From contig DMNK01000027.1 of NCBI GenBank assembly GCA_003453695.1, forward strand, positions 12,876-29,367: 16,492 nucleotides of DNA, read 5' to 3'. The position numbers and the translations under genes are program-made. The first letter of the stretch is position 1. Every line of letters starts with the position of its first letter. The notes beneath the pieces were generated by a model. The model was not told the DNA's origin and ran no database searches. It was given only the letters and a program-made list of their open reading frames with translations. This document shows positions 1-6,122 of the stretch, piece by piece. This DNA is from Acidimicrobiaceae bacterium. Lineage in GTDB: Bacteria; Actinomycetota; Acidimicrobiia; Acidimicrobiales; UBA8190.

Positions 1-207
1 CAACTGCTCCAGACGCTCTTGCAGCACGAACTCGTCGACCGCTTCCGCCTGATGACCTTTCCAGTGGTGCTCGGCTCAGGGCGCCGTCTGTTCAACAACG
101 GCATCCTCGCGGCAACGATGCGCCCTGCCGAACTCACCACGACCGATCTCGGCATCGTCATCGGCACTTACGAACCAGCCGGTCCGGTTCGTCACGGCGA
201 GATGTAA
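1..207 (+). CDS. RibD C-terminal/DHFR-fold reductase family protein (3' part only)
   Basis: The reading frame is open from the first base, so the 5' end lies outside the window. About 68 residues remain. They include the segment FPVVLGSGRRLF, typical of the last strands of the RibD C-terminal domain / 'dihydrofolate reductase family' fold (compare PVVLGxGxRLF in that family), and a short closing strand before the stop TAA at 205-207. Members of this family bind NADPH, and some reduce pyrimidine or pterin intermediates; in actinobacteria many have no assigned substrate. Without the N-terminal half, a true riboflavin or folate enzyme cannot be told from the large uncharacterised group. The next supportable gene begins some 650 bases downstream, so no operon partner is visible on this side. 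Confidence 0.8.
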   Translation, partial: QLLQTLLQHELVDRFRLMTFPVVLGSGRRLFNNGILAATMRPAELTTTDLGIVIGTYEPAGPVRHGEM

Positions 208-854
208 CCGCGGGAACGGGGGAGGCTGCACTCCAAGGGGCATCCGCAACGTGTTGCCACATCGCGCCCTGGCCTGACAGCCACGCGTCCGAGATTGCCC
301 CAGGCACGGGATACCACGACAGGCCGGCCCGGGAGCTGGGCAGTGCACCAAGGACAGCGGTTCGGACCCCGGTGAACGCCGTGTCACCGCCTCTGTGAAG
401 AAGCCAGCGTTAACAAGGCCATCATCTTCTCGACCCCTGCCCGTCATGGGTCGTCTCTACTCTGGGAGTGACAGACAAGGAGATGATCCCATGAGCCATT
501 TCCGGCAGTTCTTGTGGAAAGCCCGTTCTTCGGTCGCCATCTCTTGGTGGGCCTTGTCTCCACGTCTGAAGACCTGAAGCGGTGGAGTTCGACCCTCCCC
601 CATAGAGCGTGGAAGGGGTCGGCAAGGTCACAGGGTACCTGGAGATCGCCGACCCCTTTCGGCGCGTCAATGCTTTGGTGCGGTTCATGGTTGCTTGGGG
701 ATCTGTACCCGCTTAGGCCCAGCAAGATGAGGAGCCGCTCGAAGTCGGCGGGCCGGTCGAGTTGTGCCGCTGCCGAGCGGTCGCACAGTGGGGCCGGCGC
801 TCGCCAATGTCGTGGGCATGGCAATCCTGGCTGCGCCTGCCTGGATGATCCCAG
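208..854. other. about 650 bases without a supportable gene
   Basis: Several overlapping frames are open on both strands, but none shows a recognisable domain, a good ribosome site or convincing codon use. A plus-strand stretch at roughly 606-713 reads like protein (it contains YLEIADPFRRVNALVRF) but is closed by stops on both sides (603-605 and 714-716) and has no start. It may be debris of a dead gene. No tRNA, clear terminator or long repeat was seen. Confidence 0.4.
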
Positions 855-1082
855 ATGATTCTTGGGTGCCTCTACAGTCTGGGGTGCACGACGGATGAAA
901 CGAACCTGCCAAGAGGAATCGGGGCGCCGGCCACCCGGGCGCTGACAGCTGCCGGGTACTCGACTCTGGAGCAGCTGAATGGGGTATCTGCAACTGAGCT
1001 GAAGAGGCTCCACGGGTTCGGTCCTAGAGCACTCCGCATCCTGGAAGAAGCCCTTCGGGAGCACGGCTACTCCCTCAGTTAG
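855..1082 (+). CDS. small helix-hairpin-helix DNA-binding protein
   Basis: 75 residues. From about residue 17 to the end the chain follows the pattern of small actinobacterial HhH proteins that resemble the RNA polymerase alpha C-terminal domain: LPRGIGAPATRAL, then AGYSTLEQL, then LKRLHGFGPRALRILEEAL. The two GxG/GxGPxA hairpins (IGAPA and GFGPRA) would contact the DNA backbone without base specificity. The ATG at 855 is the only in-frame ATG before the core, but the first 16 residues are not typical and no strong ribosome site precedes it, so the true start could be a nearby weak codon. The gene stops 105 bases before the preferred hydrolase start in the same direction. The precise role is unknown; these proteins often stand alone. 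Confidence 0.7.
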   Translation: MILGCLYSLGCTTDETNLPRGIGAPATRALTAAGYSTLEQLNGVSATELKRLHGFGPRALRILEEALREHGYSLS

Positions 1083-1187
1083 ACCGCACCGCAAGTGTCC
1101 AAGCCGGGGCGATCTGGCCCGGCGACCATCCCTAGAGCGCACGGGGGAGCGTACCCAGGACGGTTTGACCCGAAGTCTGCAGACCTG

Positions 1188-1904
1188 ATGCAGGATGTTC
1201 CGGTGCCCACCACTTGCATCGACGGGATCGAGCTTTACTACGAGATCCAGGGCACCGGCTCGCCCGTGTTGGTCATTCCGGGACTTGGGAGCGACATGCG
1301 GATGTTCTCTTGGCTCGTCACCGCTATCGCCGATCGGCGTCGCGTCCTGGTTATGGACCCCCGTGGTAGTGGGCGGAGCGCAAAACCGAGGCCGCCGTAC
1401 TCGATCGACCAGATGGCGGACGATGCCGTCGCGGTCCTCCAAGCAGCGGGCATGAACTCGGCTACGGTGCTCGGCTACTCGATGGGGGGGCGCATCGCCT
1501 TGAGCCTTGCTTTGCGCCACACCGACAGAGTGAAGAGCCTCGTCTTGGCGGCCACCTCAGCCCGCACACTCCCCGTCAGACCCTTCACGTGGCGATGGTT
1601 CGTCATGGACGTCCTTAGTCAGATTCCGCTCCCACGGTCAATCGATCCTCAACCCCGCTACGCCCAGATCGGCCAGCGCCAGGCCACTCGGGAGTTCGAC
1701 TGCACCGCAGAACTTGGCCACATCACGGTGCCCACGGTGGTAATCCATGCCCGAAACGACCACATGACGCCGTTCGACCTCGCGGAAGAACTCCAGCAGG
1801 CCATCCCTGGTGCCAGGCTGGTGGCGGTCGCTGGTGGCCACTTATCGCTTCTCAGGAGGGAACGAGAGAGCCTGCTCGACGCCGTGCTGGCGGCTTCCGA
1901 CTAA
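1188..1904 (+). CDS. alpha/beta-fold hydrolase
   Basis: 238 residues from ATG 1188. The features of the fold are visible in order: an oxyanion-loop segment VLVIPGLGSD, strand VLVMDPRGSGRS, the nucleophile elbow GYSMGG (Ser about residue 116 from this start), a late-strand acid in ARNDHMTP, and the catalytic His in AGGHLSLL near the C-terminus. The lid between the elbow and the acid strand is short, about 60 residues. The frame is open back to a GTG at 1095, but the extra 31 residues are Pro/Gly/Arg-rich and unlike the family, whereas the sequence from 1188 (a strand plus IDGIELYYEIQG) is the usual N-terminus. Such enzymes hydrolyse esters, lactones or similar bonds in the cytoplasm; the substrate cannot be read from the sequence. 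Confidence 0.85.
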   Translation: MQDVPVPTTCIDGIELYYEIQGTGSPVLVIPGLGSDMRMFSWLVTAIADRRRVLVMDPRGSGRSAKPRPPYSIDQMADDAVAVLQAAGMNSATVLGYSMGGRIALSLALRHTDRVKSLVLAATSARTLPVRPFTWRWFVMDVLSQIPLPRSIDPQPRYAQIGQRQATREFDCTAELGHITVPTVVIHARNDHMTPFDLAEELQQAIPGARLVAVAGGHLSLLRRERESLLDAVLAASD

Positions 1905-2147
1905 CAGAAACACCAGGGCGGCCCGCCCGGTATCGCGCTTCTGTGTACCCAAGTGGACCGGGCTGAGAGTCGGGCGGTCTGGATCGACATGACAGCTTCG
2001 GGGTACCGCGCATATGCGCTGCCTAAGAGCCACGCCGCCGTGACAGACGCGATTCGGGTTTTGCTTGGTCTGTTCCCCTCAGGCGGTCATCTGGGACCTC
2101 TGGACCGCCGCGTACACTGCGCTCCACAACTGACCAGGGAGTTCGTC

Positions 2148-2659
2148 ATGTCATCGCCTGCTCCGACGCCCGATCTGCACGCCGGCTACAGCGCGCCCGG
2201 CGCCAAGCCGACGCCGTGGGAGGACGTCGTCGGCGTGCTCATATCGGCCGAGCTGTTCTGGATCTCGACGGTGCGCACGAACGGGCGTCCGCACGTCACA
2301 CCGCTACCGGCAGTGTGGCGTGACGGCGCGCTCTACTTCTGCACCGGTCCCGGCGAGCAGAAGGCTCTCAACCTGCGCGCCAACAACCAGTGCGCGCTCA
2401 CAACCGGCGAAACCGCTGGAAGGCAGGCCTCGACATCGTCGTCGAGGGACGGGCCGAGCAGGTCACCGACGAAGCGTTGCTGCGCGCGCTTGCCGCAATG
2501 TGGGAGGCGAAGTACGAGGGCGACTGGCAGTACGACGTGCGCGACGGCGCGTTCCACCACGAACCTGGCGTCGCCCACGTCTTTGAAGTACGTCCCAGCA
2601 AGGTGCTGTCTTTCGCCAAGGGCGAATTTGCCCAGACCCGGTTCCGCTTCGGTTGCTGA
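2148..2659 (+). pseudogene. pyridoxamine 5'-phosphate oxidase family protein, one-base frameshift
   Basis: ATG 2148 is preceded by CCAGGGA, a fair ribosome site. The first frame gives WEDVVGVL..ELFWISTVRTNGRPHVTPLPAVWRDG, then LYFCTGPGEQKALNL and CALTTG, the FMN/F420-binding split-barrel pattern of actinobacterial PPOX-type proteins. At about 2405-2412 the family continuation (NRWKAGLDIVVEGRAEQVTDE) moves to the -1 frame, as if one base were missing, and runs to the stop at 2657-2659 (AQTRFRF near the end). The combined product would be about 170 residues, the usual length. The original frame meanwhile runs on as Ser/Arg-rich nonsense to 2810. Either the gene is truly broken or the read or assembly lost one base. 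The family includes F420- or FMN-dependent reductases of unknown substrate. Confidence 0.8.
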
Positions 2660-2860
2660 CCGGCGGACTGCTCAAGTCACCGCTTGGCCAACATGCGCGC
2701 CCCCAGAGCGCTCGGTCCGACGAGGCCCTGGACCAAGCCAGCCGACCACCGGCATTGATGGGCTGCTCGGCCTGCCTTGGTCGTGGCGTTCGACAGACTC
2801 AGAGCTCTGAACGTTCCGACCACCATGGACCTGGTCGATCGTCCTGACAGCCGGGTGACC

Positions 2861-2914
2861 TGCGGAGGGAGTGGGATTCGAACCCACGGGCCTTGTGGGC
2901 CAAGGCTCTTCAAG
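2861..2914 (-). tRNA. tRNA-Ser(TGA) 3' half, probable integration (att) scar
   Basis: On the minus strand the T arm is perfect (GTGGG-TTCGAAT-CCCAC, 2887 to 2871), followed by the acceptor 3' strand TCCCTCC and discriminator G (2870 to 2863); CCA is not fully encoded. Upstream lies a 15-base variable region with a GGCC/GGCC stem, as in tRNA-Ser, then AGCCT and the loop CTTGAAG (2914 to 2908; T33, anticodon TGA). The 5' strand of the anticodon stem should be AGGCT but the DNA reads ACGCC, and no D arm or 5' acceptor strand GGAGGGA is found. The match therefore ends exactly at the anticodon loop, the classical strand-exchange point of tyrosine integrases. I read it as the displaced half of a tRNA used as an attachment site, not a working tRNA. 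Confidence 0.65.
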
Positions 2915-3029
2915 GGCGTTGACGGGGCGAGGAAGCCGAATGCCCAGCGCCCGGACGCCGGCCAACGGACGACCAGCCAGCGGCCTACCTCACTGGCCTC
3001 CGTCGGACTGTTCCGCGATTACCGCGGGA

Positions 3030-3719
3030 TCAGCGGTTGTCAGGCGGCAGGGAACGAAGAAGACGGAGCCTCGGGCGGCCTCTCCGAGGAGCACTGAACT
3101 CGGAACACCCGCTCGTCGAAAGGGCGAGAGCACCATCGAGGGTCGCCCACCCATCGTCGCCTTCGCTGAGTTCCTCGTACCAGCGCCGAGCCGTGAAATG
3201 GATACAAGCGAGCACCGTCAATAGGGGCAAAAGCCAATTGAACACCGTTGTCGAGACAGGATTAGGAAGGGAAGCGCCTGCAGCGAACGAGAGTGCCAGC
3301 AATATCGCACCAAGGCTCCACGCTGCGCTGGCCGATCGGTTTGCACTTCTAAACGCTCTTGTCTCGAGCTGGGCACTCGACACCAGATCCCGCGTGTACC
3401 CCTCGGTGAATGGTCGAACGAGTAACGAGCCAAGGGCTATAAGCGCTAGACACGCAAGAGCGATGGCCCGGCCATACGGAGCTACCTCACTGGTCCAGGA
3501 TGCGGGCTGGAGAAAGCCAAGCAACGCCATACTGCTGAACAACAAAAGCGTCACTAGTTCGAAGGCTCGGAGGTGGCCCTGTCTAAGTGAGCGTCCTATC
3601 AATCCGCCCGACCAAGCAAGCGCGATGAGAGCCGCCGTTGCAAAGTGAAGACCCCCTGAACGAGAGGCGAAGGCAAACACCAGCCACGGCGTAAATGCGA
3701 GAAGCAGGGCGCCGCTCAT
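3030..3719 (-). CDS. multi-pass membrane protein of unknown function
   Basis: 229 residues from the ATG at 3719. Several hydrophobic segments are evident: LLLAFTPWLVFAFA, LHFATAALIALAWSGGLIG, AFELVTLLLFSSMALLGFL, AIALACLALIALGSLLV, AWSLGAILLALSFAAGA and FNWLLPLLTVLACIHF. This gives about six membrane spans. Two family-like motifs stand out: LVRPFTEGYTRDLV, and an aromatic/basic end (FTARRWYEEL). I recall similar uncharacterised inner-membrane proteins in actinobacteria. The frame is open upstream to 3905, but that part is basic and soluble, so the later ATG is preferred; no good ribosome site is visible. The last ~40 residues are low-complexity and Arg-rich, which suggests read-through after loss of the original stop. 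Bases 2660-2860 and 2915-3029 on its left hold no gene I can support. Confidence 0.6.
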   Translation of the reverse strand: MSGALLLAFTPWLVFAFASRSGGLHFATAALIALAWSGGLIGRSLRQGHLRAFELVTLLLFSSMALLGFLQPASWTSEVAPYGRAIALACLALIALGSLLVRPFTEGYTRDLVSSAQLETRAFRSANRSASAAWSLGAILLALSFAAGASLPNPVSTTVFNWLLPLLTVLACIHFTARRWYEELSEGDDGWATLDGALALSTSGCSEFSAPRRGRPRLRLLRSLPPDNR

Positions 3720-3988
3720 CGGTTGGTTGTCACATGCATGAGTGACGGGCCGATCTCGCGAGTCGTTAGCGTGCGCACGATGCACCCTCTTTGGGCCGAG
3801 GCGGACTTTAGACCACGCTAAATCGAAGTCCGGTGACCACCTTTGTCTATGCCAATTCTCGGAACCGCCTTGCAGGGTCTTTAGGCAGCGCGGAAAAACC
3901 CTCATGACGTATCAACGAGCGGTCACCGTTCTCAGGGCACTCAGAGCAACATGAACTAAATTGTCAACGAGGCGGAGCCAAATGCACG

Positions 3989-4005
3989 CAGATCGCGGCG
4001 ATCTG
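3989..4005. repeat. 17-base palindrome CAGATCGC-G-GCGATCTG
   Basis: A perfect 8-base inverted repeat with a one-base centre lies in the 3720-4253 gap, between the membrane-protein start and the patatin gene's 3' end. It could be an operator or a protein-binding site, or chance in GC-rich DNA. No T-run follows, so it is not a rho-independent terminator. Apart from this palindrome and the repeat at 4102-4233, the gap shows no gene I would defend. Confidence 0.35.
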
Positions 4006-4101
4006 GACGCGGGTACGCATTCAGACCGGTGCGACATGATGTTCAGGTGCGAAGTCGGGTTCCGGAGTGCTGCTCCTTTCGCTCCCGCGCTGCGTGGACC
4101 T

Positions 4102-4233
4102 GATCTCGGGCAACAACTCGGGCAACAACTTCCGGCAAGTCCTCGCGAGGGGCAGCGAACGCCGGGATCGCCGGTGCAGGTGGAGGCGTGTTTCGGCGAA
4201 TCGTGGTGAGCCGTGAAAGGGCTCGGGCTCATT
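4102..4233 (+). repeat. dispersed repeat, copy A (LGQQLGQQ repeat)
   Basis: This 132-base stretch recurs at 9098-9230 and, in part, at 9321-9376. My hand alignment of copy A with copy B finds no gap over the 108 bases from GATCTCGGG to a shared TGA, with about 18 mismatches (roughly 83% identity), followed by a conserved tail ending GCTCATT. Both copies begin with a tandem 12-mer CTCGGGCAACAA and keep one plus-strand frame open to the same stop (4207-4209 here), reading DLGQQLGQQLP. Sequence upstream of GATCTCGGG is unrelated between the copies. The best guess is the preserved 3' end of two related dead genes, perhaps integrases given the nearby tRNA scar; a structured non-coding element is the alternative. 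Confidence 0.6.
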
Positions 4234-4253
4234 CCTTCGATAGTGGGCGGTAG

Positions 4254-5132
4254 TTATGCCACCGGTACCACCGCATGCGATGGAGCCATCGAGGGATCGG
4301 GCGAGCGAAATGCGCCTCGGTCGTGGGCTTGGAGCCATCGAGAAGTGGTGAGATACCCGGCGTCAATTAGCGCATCAGTGGCGTCGAAATCGAAGAGGGA
4401 TGGATGCTGGGTGGCGAGGGGCGGCACAGGGAGAAGGTGCAGACCGACGCGCTGTGAGACCTCCTTTATTGCTTCACGTCGTGCCCAGCGCGAGGCGAGG
4501 ATCATTGCCCGGTGCATCATCTCGGGTGCGCTTGACGGAGGATGGTAGGCGTCTTCGCTACCGGTCGGAAGGACGTAGATGTTCGACGCCTCGACGGCTT
4601 CGGCCTGGAGCACCGGCACGTTGGCGACAACCCCTCCGTCGAAGAGGACCCGACCTCCGATGGTGACCGGAGGAAACACACCGGGGACGGCGGCGCTGGC
4701 CAAAAGCGCGTCGAGGACACTGCCGACAGACAGGATTACAGCCTCTCCGCTGGCTACGTCGGTGGCCACGGCGTGGAATGGAACGGCTGCATCTTCGATT
4801 CTCTCGTAGCCGAAGTCGGCTCTCCTGATGAGAGTTCGAAGGCCACCTGTCTCGAAAAGATGGTCACGATGCCCCATTGCTCCTCCGACGAGGCATCTGA
4901 CGTGGAGCGGAAACACCTCTTGCCGACTCACGGAACGCCACAGACGTGCAAGGCCTTCGAGATCGGTGAGGTTCGGATGTCCGGCCAGGTACGCACCGTT
5001 CAGCGCCCCGATCGAGGTTCCCACGATCACCTCGGGGACCACACCGGCCTCGAGCAGCGCTCGGAGCATCCCGACCTGGACGGCTCCCAGATTGCCTCCG
5101 CCCGACAAGACGAACGCCGTCAGGTTCCGCAT
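4254..5132 (-). CDS. patatin-like phospholipase / serine acyl hydrolase (RssA-like)
   Basis: 292 residues. The catalytic elements of bacterial patatins are all present: the oxyanion loop LSGGGNLGAVQVG (residues 9-21), the nucleophile motif GTSIG with Ser40, the ASAAVPGVFPPV segment (145-156), and the catalytic-dyad Asp165 in DGG. The length is normal for the soluble RssA/YlbK-type group, and no signal peptide or membrane span is seen, so it should be cytoplasmic. Patatins release fatty acids from lipids or lysolipids; the substrate here is unknown. The ATG at 5132 is supported by a strong ribosome site (GGAGGG, about 8 bases upstream). It is divergent from the TM/zinc-ribbon gene, and its promoter region holds an ATCGT-N3-ACGAG operator between a -35-like CTGACA and a -10-like TAGACT, which suggests control by the MarR protein encoded at 5612-6049. 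Confidence 0.9.
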   Translation of the reverse strand: MRNLTAFVLSGGGNLGAVQVGMLRALLEAGVVPEVIVGTSIGALNGAYLAGHPNLTDLEGLARLWRSVSRQEVFPLHVRCLVGGAMGHRDHLFETGGLRTLIRRADFGYERIEDAAVPFHAVATDVASGEAVILSVGSVLDALLASAAVPGVFPPVTIGGRVLFDGGVVANVPVLQAEAVEASNIYVLPTGSEDAYHPPSSAPEMMHRAMILASRWARREAIKEVSQRVGLHLLPVPPLATQHPSLFDFDATDALIDAGYLTTSRWLQAHDRGAFRSPDPSMAPSHAVVPVA

Positions 5133-5161
5133 GCCCTTCCCTCCGATCTGCTCCCTCCGAG

Positions 5162-5189
5162 AGTCTATCGTACTACGAGCTTATGTCAG
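5162..5189 (-). promoter_or_regulatory. patatin promoter with MarR-type operator in the spacer
   Basis: Read on the minus strand: CTGACA (5189-5184; 5 of 6 matches to a -35 box), a 16-base spacer, then TAGACT (5167-5162, TAnnnT-type -10). The inverted repeat ATCGT-ACT-ACGAG (5167-5179) lies in the spacer and touches the -10. It shares its core with the operators at 5220-5234 and 6062-6080. Repressor bound here would block RNA polymerase. The boxes are judged by eye. Confidence 0.5.
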
Positions 5190-5209
5190 TCGCAGGGCCC
5201 TGGTCCCCA

Positions 5210-5249
5210 TTGACACAGATATCGTATAACGATAAGCTCTTAGTACGAG
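5210..5249 (+). promoter_or_regulatory. promoter of the TM/zinc-ribbon gene with two MarR-type operators
   Basis: A perfect -35 TTGACA (5210-5215) is followed after 17 bases by TAAGCT (5233-5238), a weak -10 of the TAnnnT kind. The spacer contains the perfect inverted repeat TATCGT-ATA-ACGATA (5220-5234). A second, one-mismatch repeat CTCTT-AGT-ACGAG (5237-5249) follows at the expected transcription start. The placement is that of a classical repressor-controlled promoter. Confidence 0.55.
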
Positions 5250-5294
5250 TAGCCGGAAGGTGCTGAGGCAGACCTGACGGAAGAAGTGAGCGGC

Positions 5295-5615
5295 ATGGTG
5301 GTCGTCGAGGTGATTCTCGGGATTCTGTTGGTGGCACTGGCCGCCGCCACGCTCTACATGGCGATCAACGGCGGCCTCGGCGTGGTGGGGGTGGTTCGTT
5401 ACGTCAGATGTCGAGCATGCGGTCATCTGGTCTTGGCGTCTGGGACTGAGGCGCCCGAGCACTGCCGTCACTGCCAGCATCTCGCCTTGTACCACCCGTG
5501 GCACACCCTGCACAATCTGGCCATCGGGCATCGGAGACCGCTCCACTCTCCGGCCGGGGGGCCAGGTCTGCCTCAGCCGGGGGAAACCCAGCCCCCTTCG
5601 TCGCTCGTCGGTTAA
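5295..5615 (+). CDS. small membrane-anchored zinc-ribbon protein, unknown function
   Basis: 106 residues from ATG 5295, preceded at a proper distance by GGAAGAAG; the in-frame GTG at 5286 is too close to that site. The N-terminus is one hydrophobic helix (VVVEVILGILLVALAAATLYMAI), followed by a short linker and two metal-binding knuckles, CRACGH and HCRHCQH, spaced 19 residues apart. Two further His lie just after (YHPWHTLH). The tail is Pro/Gly-rich and probably disordered. The topology would place the zinc ribbon on one side of the cytoplasmic membrane. I do not recognise a named family. It is divergent from the patatin gene and convergent with marR, and its promoter carries two copies of the operator found upstream of marR, so it is probably repressed by that regulator. 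Confidence 0.6.
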   Translation: MVVVEVILGILLVALAAATLYMAINGGLGVVGVVRYVRCRACGHLVLASGTEAPEHCRHCQHLALYHPWHTLHNLAIGHRRPLHSPAGGPGLPQPGETQPPSSLVG

Positions 5616-6049
5616 CGCTCGGCGGCAAAGCCGTGGGCGCTGTAGACCGGGGCGAGGCCCTCGGCCAGCTCGGCGAACTGTGGTCCCATACGCTTCAGCT
5701 GCTCGAGGTGGACCGAAGAGAGGCGCTCTAGGCGCCGCGCTCCGAGCTTGGTGAGCCGCAGACGCACGACGCGGTGATCGTCGGGGTCGCGATGGCGGGT
5801 GATGAGCCCGGCCGAGTCGGCACGGTCGGCAAGTCCCACGGCGCTGTGATGGCGGAGGAGGAGGTAGTCGGCAACCTCGCCGATGGTCGGGCCTCGCGAA
5901 TCCCCGTGTCCCCGTACGGCCAGCAGGAGCTGGTGCTGGGCCGGCGTGAGCCCCGCAGCCTTGGCCTGCTGCTCACTCCACCGTTCGAAGCGTCGCAGGG
6001 AGGTGCGCAGCGACAGCAGCCGGGCGTAGGCGGCATCGGACAAAGGCAT
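5612..6049 (-). CDS. MarR-family transcriptional regulator
   Basis: 145 residues, the usual MarR length. The winged helix-turn-helix runs from LTPAQHQLLLAV (about 34-45) through IGEVADYLLLRHHSAVGLADRADSAG to the wing RDPDDHRVVRLRLTKLGARRLERL; the DDHRVV wing tip is characteristic of the family. Flanking helices would form the dimer. The ATG at 6049 faces the ClC gene, and only 73 bases separate the two starts. The 19-base operator at 6062-6080 begins 12 bases upstream of the start, so autoregulation is likely. Similar sites between the patatin and TM/zinc-ribbon genes point to a local regulon. The effector is unknown; MarR ligands are often phenolic or lipophilic acids, which would fit a lipase neighbour only loosely. 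Its stop overlaps the convergent zinc-ribbon gene's end by 4 bases. Confidence 0.92.
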   Translation of the reverse strand: MPLSDAAYARLLSLRTSLRRFERWSEQQAKAAGLTPAQHQLLLAVRGHGDSRGPTIGEVADYLLLRHHSAVGLADRADSAGLITRHRDPDDHRVVRLRLTKLGARRLERLSSVHLEQLKRMGPQFAELAEGLAPVYSAHGFAAER

Positions 6050-6080
6050 CGGTACTACGATATCATCGTCTTACGATGAT
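6048..6080. promoter_or_regulatory. MarR operator between marR and the ClC gene
   Basis: ATCATCGT-CTT-ACGATGAT (6062-6080) is a perfect 8-base inverted repeat with a 3-base spacer. A weaker site, CGGTACTACGAT (6050-6061), adjoins it and overlaps the marR start region. The core ATCGT/ACGAT with N3 is the same as at 5167-5179 and 5220-5234. I could not place convincing -35/-10 boxes for either gene here. Confidence 0.6.
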
Positions 6081-6122
6081 TACTACCATTCCCCACCTCT
6101 TGTCGCCCGTAGCGCCGAGACG

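Noticed and set aside
606..713. Protein-like plus-strand stretch containing YLEIADPFRRVNALVRF
   Set aside because: Stops at 603-605 and 714-716, no start codon and no family I can name; too short to call even as a pseudogene.
444..1520. Long minus-strand open frame of 358 codons
   Set aside because: It runs antisense to the HhH and hydrolase genes, shows no family motif, and is Arg/Pro/Ser-rich as expected of a shadow frame in GC-rich DNA.
1953..2147. Upstream extension of the PPOX frame
   Set aside because: The family N-terminus begins at ATG 2148 with a ribosome site; the extension has no conserved features.
2861..2960. Complete tRNA-Ser
   Set aside because: The D arm, 5' acceptor strand and 5' anticodon stem strand are missing, so only the 3' half is supported.
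4021..4338. Minus-strand frame across repeat copy A (LPELLPEIRSTQRGS)
   Set aside because: It has no family features, and the end shared by the copies fits the plus-strand stop rather than this frame.
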